Part shown: piece after piece, positions 52,747-60,454 of the stretch | How positions within the stretch are numbered: the stretch's first letter is position 1 | Layout of the letters: each line of letters begins with the position of its first letter | NCBI GenBank assembly: GCA_902801685.1 | Contig: CADCIZ010000002.1 | Location: 1 to 60,454, forward strand | Direction: 5' to 3' | Origin: an uncultured Erysipelotrichaceae bacterium | GTDB taxonomy: Bacteria; Bacillota_I; Bacilli_A; RF39; UBA660 | DNA length: 60,454 nt | Notes under the pieces: model-generated | Told to the model about the DNA's origin: nothing | The model's input: the letters and a program-made list of their open reading frames with translations, nothing else | Databases searched by the model: none | Program-made: the position numbers and the translations under genes

Positions 52747-53541
52747 TCACCTCCAATACTTATTTAAATCATCTTCAATATTCTTCTTTATCTCATTATC
52801 CTCTATACCACTACTTAAAAAACCTTTAATAAGTAAGTTGTATGCATCCTTCTTTGATATTCCACGAGACTCTAAATAAAACAATTCATCTTCTTCAAAA
52901 TCTCCAATCAAAGCAGAATGATTAGCTGTAACCTCTTCATTATCAATATATAATATAGGCCTAATTTCACACTTATTATTAGTTAAATTAATAATTCTAT
53001 TAAACTGATTGCAAGTACAATTAGTAATGTTTTTATCTATACTAGATGATATTTGAATAGACATATTTCCACTTACATTTACTCCATGATTTTTTATATT
53101 GCTAACTGTGTTTTTATAATTATGAAATATTGCATAATCATAAGATTCTTTTCTAGTACTAATACTTTTAAATAGATAATCAATTTTTGATTCATTACCG
53201 TTTAGATTAATTTCTACCATCTCTTTTATATTATCTACTCTATTATATTTAATAACACATATCTCACTATTTTCACCTATATTATAACTATAACCTATTT
53301 TAGCATCACTACCACTTGTTATAATATATAACTTACATAATAAGTTTGCATTAACATTAATATTAATTTTTAACTTTGTAGTATTTGAATTAATATATAA
53401 ATATAAATCAGTATTATCTTTAATATCTATAGAAACTAAACATATATCAAATAAGGATTTTCTAGGAGTAAGTGTAACATTAATATCATCATTAATATCT
53501 ACACTTTTCAATTTTTCCTTATCCACTACTATTTTATTCAT
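52747..53541 (-). CDS. sufD: SufD/SufB-family Fe-S assembly scaffold protein, short
   Basis: 264 aa, clearly shorter than SufD or SufB (~420-465). The C-terminal beta-helix end is conserved: NKCEIRPILYIDNEEVTANHSA, LIGDFEEDELFYLESRGISK, DAYNLLIKGF. The protein lacks much of the N-terminal helical domain. It should pair with SufC. ATG 53541 overlaps the sufC stop by 8 bp. Position (C-D-S order) suggests SufD; it may be the only SufB/D protein, but a separate sufB could be elsewhere. Confidence 0.82.
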   Translation of the reverse strand: MNKIVVDKEKLKSVDINDDINVTLTPRKSLFDICLVSIDIKDNTDLYLYINSNTTKLKININVNANLLCKLYIITSGSDAKIGYSYNIGENSEICVIKYNRVDNIKEMVEINLNGNESKIDYLFKSISTRKESYDYAIFHNYKNTVSNIKNHGVNVSGNMSIQISSSIDKNITNCTCNQFNRIINLTNNKCEIRPILYIDNEEVTANHSALIGDFEEDELFYLESRGISKKDAYNLLIKGFLSSGIEDNEIKKNIEDDLNKYWR

Positions 53542-54331
53542 GAGATACCACTCTCTTAACAGCGCACGTCCCAATAGATTCAACTTTTTTAGAAATATAT
53601 TTATTATATCCTTCTTTTTCTATCTTTTTAACTAAAGAAAAATCTCCTGTTTCAACTATCTTACCGTTTGTTACTATATGAACAAAATCAGGTTTAATAT
53701 AATCAAGTAATCTTTCATAATGAGTTACAAGTAATATTCCTGGTTTATTTTCTTTAAAATAGTTATATACTTCATCACCTACTATTTTTAGACTATCTAC
53801 ATCAAGTCCTGAATCAATTTCATCAAGTAAAACAAATGTAGGTTTTAAAATATTCATCTGTAATATTTCGTTTTTCTTACGTTCTCCACCACTAAATCCC
53901 TGATTAACTCCACGATGTATCATATCTGGATTCATGCTTAATTTTTCTACATTCTTATCCATATCTTTGATGAATTCATATAATTTAAACTCTGTTCCCA
54001 TTTTAGAATGTAGAGCCGTGCGAAGCATGTCTGCATTAGTAACACCTTCAATTTCAACTGGAGATTGCATTCCTAAAAATATGCCAAGTCGTGCACGTTC
54101 ATCTGTTTTTAAATCGTTAAGTAATGTATCATTATAATAAATATTTCCTTCTAATATTTCATAATCAGAATGTCCCATGATAACCTTAGATAAAGTAGAT
54201 TTTCCAACACCATTAGGACCCATTATAACATGTATTTCTCCTGATTTAACCTCAAGATTAAATCCATCAAGAATTATTCTATCTGTATTTTTAATACGAA
54301 CTTTTAAATTTTCAATTTTTAATGTATTCAT
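53534..54331 (-). CDS. sufC: Fe-S assembly ATPase SufC
   Basis: About 265 aa ABC ATPase. Walker A GPNGVGKSTLS, SufC-type signature GFSGGERKKNEILQM and Walker B FVLLDEIDSGLDVD. It powers the SufBC2D scaffold. ATG 54331 is preferred over the upstream TTG/ATG extension because GGGTG precedes it. First gene of the suf run, divergent from HIT. Confidence 0.96.
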   Translation of the reverse strand: MNTLKIENLKVRIKNTDRIILDGFNLEVKSGEIHVIMGPNGVGKSTLSKVIMGHSDYEILEGNIYYNDTLLNDLKTDERARLGIFLGMQSPVEIEGVTNADMLRTALHSKMGTEFKLYEFIKDMDKNVEKLSMNPDMIHRGVNQGFSGGERKKNEILQMNILKPTFVLLDEIDSGLDVDSLKIVGDEVYNYFKENKPGILLVTHYERLLDYIKPDFVHIVTNGKIVETGDFSLVKKIEKEGYNKYISKKVESIGTCAVKRVVSHE

Positions 54332-54469
54332 TATCAACACCCACAACAATTATACTAGATATTAATTAAAATTAAAAGATATAATACATCTTTTTACTAT
54401 TATTTTACAATGTATAATTTTATTAAATAGTAACATTATATATATAGAATATTCGCAGATATTCATGCA

Positions 54470-54497
54470 AAATAGTTTAAATAATTGAACTATTTTT
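54470..54497. promoter_or_regulatory. Inverted repeat overlapping the HIT -35
   Basis: AAATAGTT (54470-54477) and AACTATTT (54488-54495) followed by a T-run. It could act as a terminator on the plus strand, but no gene precedes it, so an operator is as likely. Confidence 0.4.
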
Positions 54498-54513
54498 TTA
54501 TATTTGTTAAAAT
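54485..54513 (+). promoter_or_regulatory. HIT gene promoter
   Basis: TTGAAC (54485-54490), 17-bp spacer ending TGT, TAAAAT (54508-54513). Transcription would begin at the edge of the GGAG ribosome binding site (54521-54524). Confidence 0.7.
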
Positions 54514-54532
54514 GTGTATAGGAGATGATTAA

Positions 54533-54901
54533 ATGGATTGTTTATTTTGTAAAATAGTTAGTGGTAAAATTCCTAGTTATAAGATTTATGAAGATGAGTT
54601 AGTTTATGCATTTTTAGATATTAATCCTGATTCTAATGGGCATACACTACTTATTCCTAAGAAACATTATTTAGATATGAATGATATTCCACTAGATACT
54701 TTGACACATATATTTAAGGTCGCAAAAGAATTAAAAGTTATGCTTGAAGAAAAATTAAATGCAGATGGACTAACGTTTATTCAAAATAATGGTGATGTAC
54801 AAGAAGTAAAACATTTTCACTTACATTTAAAACCATATCATAAGAATAATGATATTAAAGATGTCAAAGAAATATATGAAACATTAAAAGATAGAGATTA
54901 A
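54533..54901 (+). CDS. HIT-family nucleotide hydrolase (HINT type)
   Basis: 122 aa. CLFCKIVSGKIPSYKIYED and VYAFLDINPDSNGHTLLIPK open the domain, and the histidine triad is KHFHLHLKPYH. HINT enzymes split nucleoside phosphoramidates such as lysyl-AMP. GGAGATGAT precedes the ATG. It converges on the sigma-like pair: the stop overlaps the end of the 54898 gene by 4 bp. Confidence 0.92.
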   Translation: MDCLFCKIVSGKIPSYKIYEDELVYAFLDINPDSNGHTLLIPKKHYLDMNDIPLDTLTHIFKVAKELKVMLEEKLNADGLTFIQNNGDVQEVKHFHLHLKPYHKNNDIKDVKEIYETLKDRD

Positions 54902-55503
54902 CCTCTACCTTTTTTCTTTATTTTAGCATTATTATTTAATGTTTTCTTATCAAGATTTCTCATCAACTTAGATGTAGATGAATTAAGTTGATTACTAAAC
55001 CTAGTACTAAAATAGAAACCATTATTTTCGCTATTAAAATATCTATTAACAAAATTCCACATATCTTGATACAAAAATATACCCAGATTTTCTAAACTAA
55101 TTAAATCATATTCTAAATATGTTTCATATATATTAATTATTCTTTTATCTATTTTATCAGTATGACTAAAAAATAATTTTTTTCTTGCACCAACATCACC
55201 TAAGTAAGCCCTTTTTAAAAGTTCATAATATTCTTTTTTACTATTCTTACTTTTACATGATTTTTCCAAAGAAATCAACTTAGAATGTATATATTTAGAA
55301 GGATTTGCATTAGTATCATTTCTACTTACAAATTCTGTTATTCCATTTTTATAACATTCTTCTATTGTGCTAATAGGTATAATCCCATCATTTCTAATAT
55401 ATACTTTATCTATTACATAATAATAATGATTATATAAAAAGTTTATTAATTCATCATAATTATATAATTCTTTTAATTTATTATAGTTTATTGTTCTTCC
55501 CAT
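54898..55503 (-). CDS. Sigma-like paralogue without region 4
   Basis: About 201 aa. It aligns from end to end with the N-terminal ~190 residues of the protein at 55506: YNKLKELYNYDELINFLYNH, YYYVIDKVYIRNDG, NPSKYIHSKL, YQDMWNFVNRYF and FYFSTRFSNQLN all have counterparts. It ends in a Lys-rich tail (NNNAKIKKKGRG) where the partner continues into a sigma region-4-like HTH. ATG 55503 comes 2 nt after the partner's stop; its own ribosome binding site is weak, so it probably depends on coupling. It may dimerise with or titrate the partner. Confidence 0.6.
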   Translation of the reverse strand: MGRTINYNKLKELYNYDELINFLYNHYYYVIDKVYIRNDGIIPISTIEECYKNGITEFVSRNDTNANPSKYIHSKLISLEKSCKSKNSKKEYYELLKRAYLGDVGARKKLFFSHTDKIDKRIINIYETYLEYDLISLENLGIFLYQDMWNFVNRYFNSENNGFYFSTRFSNQLNSSTSKLMRNLDKKTLNNNAKIKKKGRG

Positions 55504-55505
55504 TA

Positions 55506-56318
55506 TTACCACACAATATTCCTTTTTTTCACAATTCTCTTTACCCTGTTATTCATGGTATTTACTCGTGATCTTGTTACCCCGATTTGACTACCTGCAT
55601 ATTCATATGTATCGCCTCGTCTTAAAGATTCAAAAACAGTTCTATATTTATCATCTAGTTCTTGTGCAATAATATCTAATACTTGTTTATTTTCAATGCT
55701 ATCTACAAAATAAGAATCAGAATATTTAACATTTTCAATATTTATATTTTCTTGAATAAGTAATTCTTTATTTAAATAATTACTTATTCTATTAGAAAGA
55801 TTGTTAAGATGTTTCATAAATTCAGTACTAAAATAAATTCCAGTATTTTCCTTATCATAGAACTTAATTGTAAATTTCCACATATCCAAATACATTATCT
55901 GCTTTATATCTTCAAGTGTAATTAAAGCAACGTTTCCCATAGTTGAATACAATTCTTCTGCTTTTTTATCAATTTTATCAATTTTCTTCATAAATATTTG
56001 TTGTCTTGCATTTATATCATTCAAATATGCTTTTTTAATTAACTGTAACTGTTTGTCTTTTAACTCATCATTTTTTAAAACGTTCTCAAAACAAACCATT
56101 CTATCGTGAAAAAACTTAGATGGATTAATAGATTTATTGACATCATTTATATATTTTTTTATTAATTCTTTTAATTTTAATTCTATTAATTCTTTTTCTA
56201 TAGTACCATTGTTTCTATAATAGACTTTGTCAACAATATAATAATAATGATTATGTAAAAAATTTATTAAATCTTCATCATTATACATTTCTCTTAATTT
56301 AAAATAATTAATTTTCAT
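55506..56318 (-). CDS. Sigma-70-like protein with C-terminal region-4 HTH
   Basis: 270 aa. The last ~55 residues are sigma region 4-like: LDDKYRTVFESLRRGDTYEY followed by AGSQIGVTRSRVNTMNNRVK. The N-terminal ~190 residues, with LINFLHNHYYYIVDKVYYRN and MYLDMWKFTIKFY, are not a recognisable region 2, although the length and helicity would suit one. GGGGGG-type ribosome binding site before ATG 56318. It could be an alternative sigma factor or an HTH protein built on a duplicated N-terminal domain. Confidence 0.65.
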   Translation of the reverse strand: MKINYFKLREMYNDEDLINFLHNHYYYIVDKVYYRNNGTIEKELIELKLKELIKKYINDVNKSINPSKFFHDRMVCFENVLKNDELKDKQLQLIKKAYLNDINARQQIFMKKIDKIDKKAEELYSTMGNVALITLEDIKQIMYLDMWKFTIKFYDKENTGIYFSTEFMKHLNNLSNRISNYLNKELLIQENINIENVKYSDSYFVDSIENKQVLDIIAQELDDKYRTVFESLRRGDTYEYAGSQIGVTRSRVNTMNNRVKRIVKKRNIVW

Positions 56319-56382
56319 ATTTACCCCCCAGCAACGAACATATTCTATCAGAAAAAGAAAAAAAATACAAATTAATGTATTT

Positions 56383-58512
56383 TTATTTCATTGCCGCTTT
56401 TCTAGATAAATTTAGTCTTCCGCGTTTGTCATAACCAAGACATTTTACAATCATATCATCGCCTACATTGGCAATATCAGTTGTTTTTTCTACTCTTTTA
56501 ACATCAAGTTCTGATATATGTACTAACCCGTCACATCCAGGCCATAATTCAACAAAACAGCCTGAATCAATTACTTTAACTACTTTACCTTTATAGATTA
56601 CTCCTTCTTCAGGAACTCTTACTACATCCTTGATCATCTTTGCAGTTTTTTCAATTATTTCTTTATCAGTATGATAAATAATTACCTTACCATCATCTTC
56701 TAAATCTACTTTAACAGCATTAACATCATTAACACTAACAACTCCTGATGCATCTTGGATAATCTTAGTAATAGTATCTCCGCCTTTACCAATGATATCT
56801 TTTATCTTTTCAGGATCTACCATAAATGTTAATGTCTTAGGTGCATACTTAGATACTTCCTTACGAGGCTCTTTAATAGTTGAAGTCATTACATCTAATA
56901 CTTTCATTCTAGCTTCTTTTGCATTAGCTAAAGCCTCACTAAGTATTTCTTTAGTAATACCTTTAATCTTAATATCCATCTGAAGGGCACATATACCATC
57001 CTTGGTACCTGCAACCTTAAAGTCCATATCTCCTAGATGATCTTCCATACCTTGAATATCAGTTAAAATAGTATAGTCATCACCATAAGTAATTAATCCC
57101 ATCGCAATTCCCGCAACTGGATTTTTAATAGGAACACCAGCAGCCATTAAACTCATACATCCCGCACAAATACTTGCTTGTGATGATGAACCATTAGATT
57201 CAAGTATTTCTGATACAACACGAATTGTATAAGGGAAATCTTCTTCACTAGGAATAACTTGTGCGAGTGCACGCTCACCTAATGCCCCATGACCTATTTC
57301 ACGTCTTCCAGGAGCACCATATCTGCCAGTTTCACCAACAGAGAATTGTGGAAAGTTATAGTGAAGCATAAATCTCTTTTCTGTCTCTAAATCAAGTCCA
57401 TCAAGAATTTGATGTTCACCAAGCGCACCCAATGTAGTTACTGATAAACTTTGAGTCTCGCCACGAGTAAATAAAGCTGATCCATGTGTTCTAGGTAGTA
57501 AATCAATATCTGCAGAAAGTGGTCTTATTTCAGTCATCTCTCTACCATCTGCACGTAATTTTTCTTTAACTACAATAGATCTAAATATTTCATATTCAAT
57601 CTCTTCTAATACTAACTTAACTTTAGTTATTTCTTCTCTTAGCTCTTCATCAGTTAAATCTTTGTACTTTTCTTCATATTCTAAAACTACATTTTCTTTA
57701 ATCTCATCTAGTTTATTATATTTCTCAAGTTTATCTTTAATACGAAGCGCAGCATCAATATCATCTTTACACTTACTTGTAACTTCTTCTTTTAGTTCTT
57801 CAGATATTTCTAATGCTTCGTACTCCATTTTTTCTTGACCAATTTCATCAACAATTTTCTTCTCAAATTCATTTAACTCTTTAATTGCATCAAAACCAAA
57901 CATTAATGCATCAAGCATATCTTTTTCTGATACTTCTTTTGCTCCTGCTTCAACCATGTTAATTGCATCAATTGTTCCTGCAACTGTTAAATCAATATCA
58001 GATACTTCTGACTGTTCAACTGTAGGGTTTATAACCAACTCTCCATCTACTCTACCTACTTTAACTCCCGCAATAGGTCCATCAAATGGTATTTTAGAAA
58101 TAGATGTAGCAAGACTTGATCCAAACATTGCAGCCATCTCAGGTGAGTTATCAGGATCAACACTTAAAATTGTATTTACAATTTGTACCTCATTTCTAAA
58201 GTTTTCTGGAAACATCGGTCTCATTGGTCTATCAATCATACGTGCAGCAAGTGTTGCAGCCTCAGTTGGACGTCCCTCTCTTTTTATAAATCCACCAGGT
58301 ATTTTACCAACTGAATATAATTTTTCTTGATATAAAACCATAAGTGGAAAGAAATCGGATAAAACATTTGCATTTTTTGATACAACAACAGTAGATAATA
58401 CTACAGTATCACCGTATCTAACTAATACTGCTCCTGTTGCTTGTTTTGCAAGTTCTCCAATCTCAACAACTAATTTTCTTCCTCTAAAATCTAATTCATA
58501 TACTTTCTTCAT
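56383..58512 (-). CDS. pnp: Polynucleotide phosphorylase
   Basis: 709 aa. Two RNase PH domains (GRKLVVEIGELAKQATGAVL ... RPTEAATLAARMIDRPMRPM; LRADGREMTEIRPLSADIDL, GRREIGHGALGERAL, SNGSSSQASICAG), KH domain (IKDIIGKGGDTITKII) and S1 domain (VKVIDSGCFVELWPGCDGLV). It degrades RNA 3'-5' by phosphorolysis. It follows rpsO, as in most bacteria, with a hairpin between. GGAGG precedes the ATG. Confidence 0.97.
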   Translation of the reverse strand: MKKVYELDFRGRKLVVEIGELAKQATGAVLVRYGDTVVLSTVVVSKNANVLSDFFPLMVLYQEKLYSVGKIPGGFIKREGRPTEAATLAARMIDRPMRPMFPENFRNEVQIVNTILSVDPDNSPEMAAMFGSSLATSISKIPFDGPIAGVKVGRVDGELVINPTVEQSEVSDIDLTVAGTIDAINMVEAGAKEVSEKDMLDALMFGFDAIKELNEFEKKIVDEIGQEKMEYEALEISEELKEEVTSKCKDDIDAALRIKDKLEKYNKLDEIKENVVLEYEEKYKDLTDEELREEITKVKLVLEEIEYEIFRSIVVKEKLRADGREMTEIRPLSADIDLLPRTHGSALFTRGETQSLSVTTLGALGEHQILDGLDLETEKRFMLHYNFPQFSVGETGRYGAPGRREIGHGALGERALAQVIPSEEDFPYTIRVVSEILESNGSSSQASICAGCMSLMAAGVPIKNPVAGIAMGLITYGDDYTILTDIQGMEDHLGDMDFKVAGTKDGICALQMDIKIKGITKEILSEALANAKEARMKVLDVMTSTIKEPRKEVSKYAPKTLTFMVDPEKIKDIIGKGGDTITKIIQDASGVVSVNDVNAVKVDLEDDGKVIIYHTDKEIIEKTAKMIKDVVRVPEEGVIYKGKVVKVIDSGCFVELWPGCDGLVHISELDVKRVEKTTDIANVGDDMIVKCLGYDKRGRLNLSRKAAMK

Positions 58513-58524
58513 ACATACCTCCTC

Positions 58525-58553
58525 AAAATAAAGACACTCAAAAAAGAGTGTCC
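58525..58553 (-). terminator. rpsO-pnp intergenic hairpin
   Basis: GACACTC, T6 loop, GAGTGTC, then TTTATTTT on the minus strand. It can partly terminate after rpsO and is where RNase III processing occurs in other bacteria's rpsO-pnp transcripts. Confidence 0.7.
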
Positions 58554-58567
58554 AAATGTTTTATAAA

Positions 58568-58837
58568 TTATTTTCTTAACCCTAATTCTTTAACAATTTT
58601 ACGATATCTAGTAACATCATGTTTAATTAAGTAATTAAGTAAACTCTTTCTTTGACCAACTTTCTTAAGTAATCCTCTTTTAGAATGATGATCATGTTTA
58701 TGTTCTTTAAAATGTTCAGTTAAAGAATTAATTTCTTCTGTTAAAATAGCAATTTGTACTTCAATAGAACCAGTATCAGTTTCATTTTTTCCAAACTTTT
58801 TAACAAGTTCTGCTTTCTTTTCTTTATTTAAAGCCAT
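58568..58837 (-). CDS. rpsO: 30S ribosomal protein S15
   Basis: 89 aa, full length. [36 protein letters not shown] and [20 protein letters not shown] are diagnostic. It binds the central domain of 16S rRNA. The AAAGGAG site supports ATG 58837. Confidence 0.98.
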   Translation of the reverse strand: MALNKEKKAELVKKFGKNETDTGSIEVQIAILTEEINSLTEHFKEHKHDHHSKRGLLKKVGQRKSLLNYLIKHDVTRYRKIVKELGLRK

Positions 58838-58958
58838 AATATTCTCCTTTCATCTAAATTCACTTAAACCTAGTATAATGCAGGAGACATCAAACCAAGA
58901 TTAAGTAGCACATATAATATACTATAAAATTGGATGAATTGCAAGTACTTTTTTATTT

Positions 58959-59054
58959 TTATTCTTCCATCTCAAGACTGTCTAAATCAAAATATTCTGA
59001 TAAAGTATCATTTACATCATTCTTTGTATTTTCATCATTTGCCTTATCATGCAT
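58959..59054 (-). CDS. 31-aa acidic peptide coupled to ftsW
   Basis: ATG 59054 overlaps the last codons of ftsW, and its AGGAGGG ribosome binding site lies inside the ftsW end with 6-nt spacing. The product is strongly acidic: MHDKANDENTKNDVNDT, then SEYFDLDSLEMEE, with no membrane segment. The EYFDLDSLEMEE tail looks like a short linear binding motif. No family recognised. Confidence 0.55.
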   Translation of the reverse strand: MHDKANDENTKNDVNDTLSEYFDLDSLEMEE

Positions 59055-60195
59055 GTTTAACCCTCCTTTTTGTTTCAATACTTACTCGCTGTACTAGTGC
59101 GATAGATATTAATAGTGATAATGTAAAACTTCCTCCATAAGACAAGAATGGTAGTGGTACACCTGTAAGTGGAATAAGACCAAATAAACCACCTAGATTG
59201 ATTGCGATATGCATAAATATATATGTCGCAACACCTATACAAATATATCTATTTTTAATTGTATCAGTAATACGTGCAAGTCTAAGTATTCGATATATTA
59301 AAACTGTATAACACAAGAATATTAAACTACCACCTACTAATCCATTTTCTTCTGATATTATAGAAAATACCATATCTGTATGTGGTTCAGGAATATAAGA
59401 ATATTTCTGAGTACTCTTACCTATACCAAGTCCAAACGCTCCACCTTTATTAATCGCAATAAATGCATTACATATCTGATATCCTGTTGTTGAATAATGT
59501 GAACATGGATTACGATAATCAAATCTTGATAATTGCGCTTTTGTAAGTGGATTACCTTTTATAACTATATAACCTAGAACTCCTACTAATAATAATACAC
59601 CACCTACAAAGATAGTTTTAAACTTATCATGCGGAAGTATTGGACTAGTTAAAAAAATAACAGTAAATATCATTGCGAGTATAATTGCAGTCCCCAAATC
59701 TTTTTGTAATACTACAAGTAGTATTAATGGAATACCAATAGACAAAATTATCAATAAATATTTTAAATGACTAACTTTATTACTAGTTAATACTTTGCTA
59801 AACTTCTCTAAATAAAAAGATAGAGCAATTATCATAATAGGTTTAGCAACCTCACTAGGTTGTAAGTTAAAGAAGCCTAAATCAATCCAGTTAGACGCAC
59901 CCCTAGTAGTAGTTCCTTGAACTATTAAAAATACATTTAAACCTATTATTCCAAAGAATAATAAAGGAATAAATTTATAATATTTTTTTAAAGGCATATT
60001 CATAACTATAATAGTCGCAACTAAGGATGCAACAAGTATTAATAAATGTCTATAAAAATAATAATAGATTGACTTTTCTAAATTTATAACTGCCTCTCTA
60101 CTTGATGCAGTTACTATATTAAATAACCCAAATAAACTAAGCACTATAGTAATAAATAGAATTAGTTTATCAGAATCTCTTATAACTCTTCTCAT
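59047..60195 (-). CDS. SEDS family glycosyltransferase FtsW/RodA/SpoVE
   Basis: 382 aa, about ten membrane spans. Signatures: ASNWIDLGFFNLQPSEVAKP, VVLQKDLGTA, the PEPHTDMVFSIISEENGLVG loop with the catalytic Asp of SEDS enzymes, and the C-terminal IPLTGVPLPFLSYGGS. SEDS proteins polymerise lipid II with a class B PBP. FtsW, RodA and SpoVE are hard to separate by sequence alone; the motif set and size fit FtsW/SpoVE best. AGGAGAG precedes the ATG. Confidence 0.92.
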   Translation of the reverse strand: MRRVIRDSDKLILFITIVLSLFGLFNIVTASSREAVINLEKSIYYYFYRHLLILVASLVATIIVMNMPLKKYYKFIPLLFFGIIGLNVFLIVQGTTTRGASNWIDLGFFNLQPSEVAKPIMIIALSFYLEKFSKVLTSNKVSHLKYLLIILSIGIPLILLVVLQKDLGTAIILAMIFTVIFLTSPILPHDKFKTIFVGGVLLLVGVLGYIVIKGNPLTKAQLSRFDYRNPCSHYSTTGYQICNAFIAINKGGAFGLGIGKSTQKYSYIPEPHTDMVFSIISEENGLVGGSLIFLCYTVLIYRILRLARITDTIKNRYICIGVATYIFMHIAINLGGLFGLIPLTGVPLPFLSYGGSFTLSLLISIALVQRVSIETKRRVKHA

Positions 60196-60319
60196 ATCTC
60201 TCTCCTAAAATAATAATACCATGATTTATTAATATTTACAATAATCAAAAACTAGGTTATATTCATTATCAAAAATAAATAATTGAAATAAAATATATTG
60301 AATAGATAGGAGGGTTTAT

Positions 60320-60454
60320 ATGTATTACTATGGTGGATACCAAGGTTACGGAGGATATCCAAGCGGTGGATGTTGTAACCAAGGTGGTTATGGAACTGGC
60401 TATGGTGCAGCTATAATCTTAGTATTATTTATATTACTAGTAATTGTTATTGGC
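60320..60454 (+). CDS. YjcZ-like sporulation protein (cut by window end)
   Basis: 45 codons to the right edge with no stop. Tyr/Gly-rich N-terminus (MYYYGGYQGYGGYPSGG, then CCNQGGYGTGYG) followed by a membrane span (AAIILVLFILLVIVIG). This is the layout of YjcZ/SscA-type small sporulation proteins, which are assembled into spores. AGGAGGG precedes the ATG with good spacing. It is divergent from ftsW; no sporulation-sigma promoter could be identified with confidence upstream. Confidence 0.75.
   Translation, partial: MYYYGGYQGYGGYPSGGCCNQGGYGTGYGAAIILVLFILLVIVIG

Overview
The window is very AT-rich, low-GC Bacillota chromosome with Gram-positive signatures: strong AGGAGG-type ribosome binding sites, near-consensus sigma-A promoters, RNase J, RarA, DivIB and a dcw cluster in the order murG-murB-ftsQ-ftsA-ftsZ. 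It also carries endospore genes (spoIVB, spoIIM, sigG, a ylmC/ymxH-type gene, and a yjcZ-like gene cut by the right edge). This suggests an uncultured, host-associated endospore-lineage Firmicute. The exact class (an RF39-like Bacilli or a TANB77-like Clostridia) cannot be settled from the sequence. No tRNA, rRNA, CRISPR array or transposase was seen.

Layout. 1-2640: end of an RNase J gene, an orphan gene and hisS. 2625-4559: accessory block with a divergent orphan/XRE pair and a complete type III toxin-antitoxin locus (promoter, three 34-bp repeats, terminator, toxN). Three similar terminator-like sequences separate these units. 4650-12550: spoIVB, a RhuM-Fic fusion, an FAD protein with mscL, spoIIM, mnmA and orphans. 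12938-16549: acyltransferase, small protein, TSCPD protein, xerD, rarA. 16565-17303: a BECR-like small protein behind a structured, terminator-ended leader RNA. 17363-25206: holA, smc, a glycosyltransferase, a compact multi-hairpin RNA before ylmC, a methyltransferase, sigG. 25238-32790: a DUF4143 ATPase, then the division and cell-wall cluster with a pilin-lectin gene inserted. 32884-34842: a decayed wHTH regulator and a second DUF4143 ATPase flanked by related 12-bp repeat arrays. 34924-44096: mutL, DUF488, a frameshifted rhuM, vanY-type peptidase, xseAB, nusB, uvrC. 44208-49716: a variant Fic protein, Nudix, HipA-like kinase, two FAD proteins. 49862-51555: second accessory block with a PD-(D/E)XK-like gene and a candidate type I toxin-antitoxin locus. 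51553-60454: sufCDS, HIT, two sigma-like paralogues, pnp, rpsO, ftsW and the yjcZ-like start.

The most notable signals are: (i) the ToxIN-type locus, with covariation between repeats; (ii) a 23-residue membrane peptide whose mRNA ends are mutually complementary and whose 3' region is covered by an antisense RNA, with a second orphan copy of that RNA nearby; (iii) a 25-bp palindrome inside each of the two rhuM genes, at the same codon position and register but with unrelated arm sequences; (iv) two uncharacterised structured RNAs upstream of a BECR-like gene and of ylmC.
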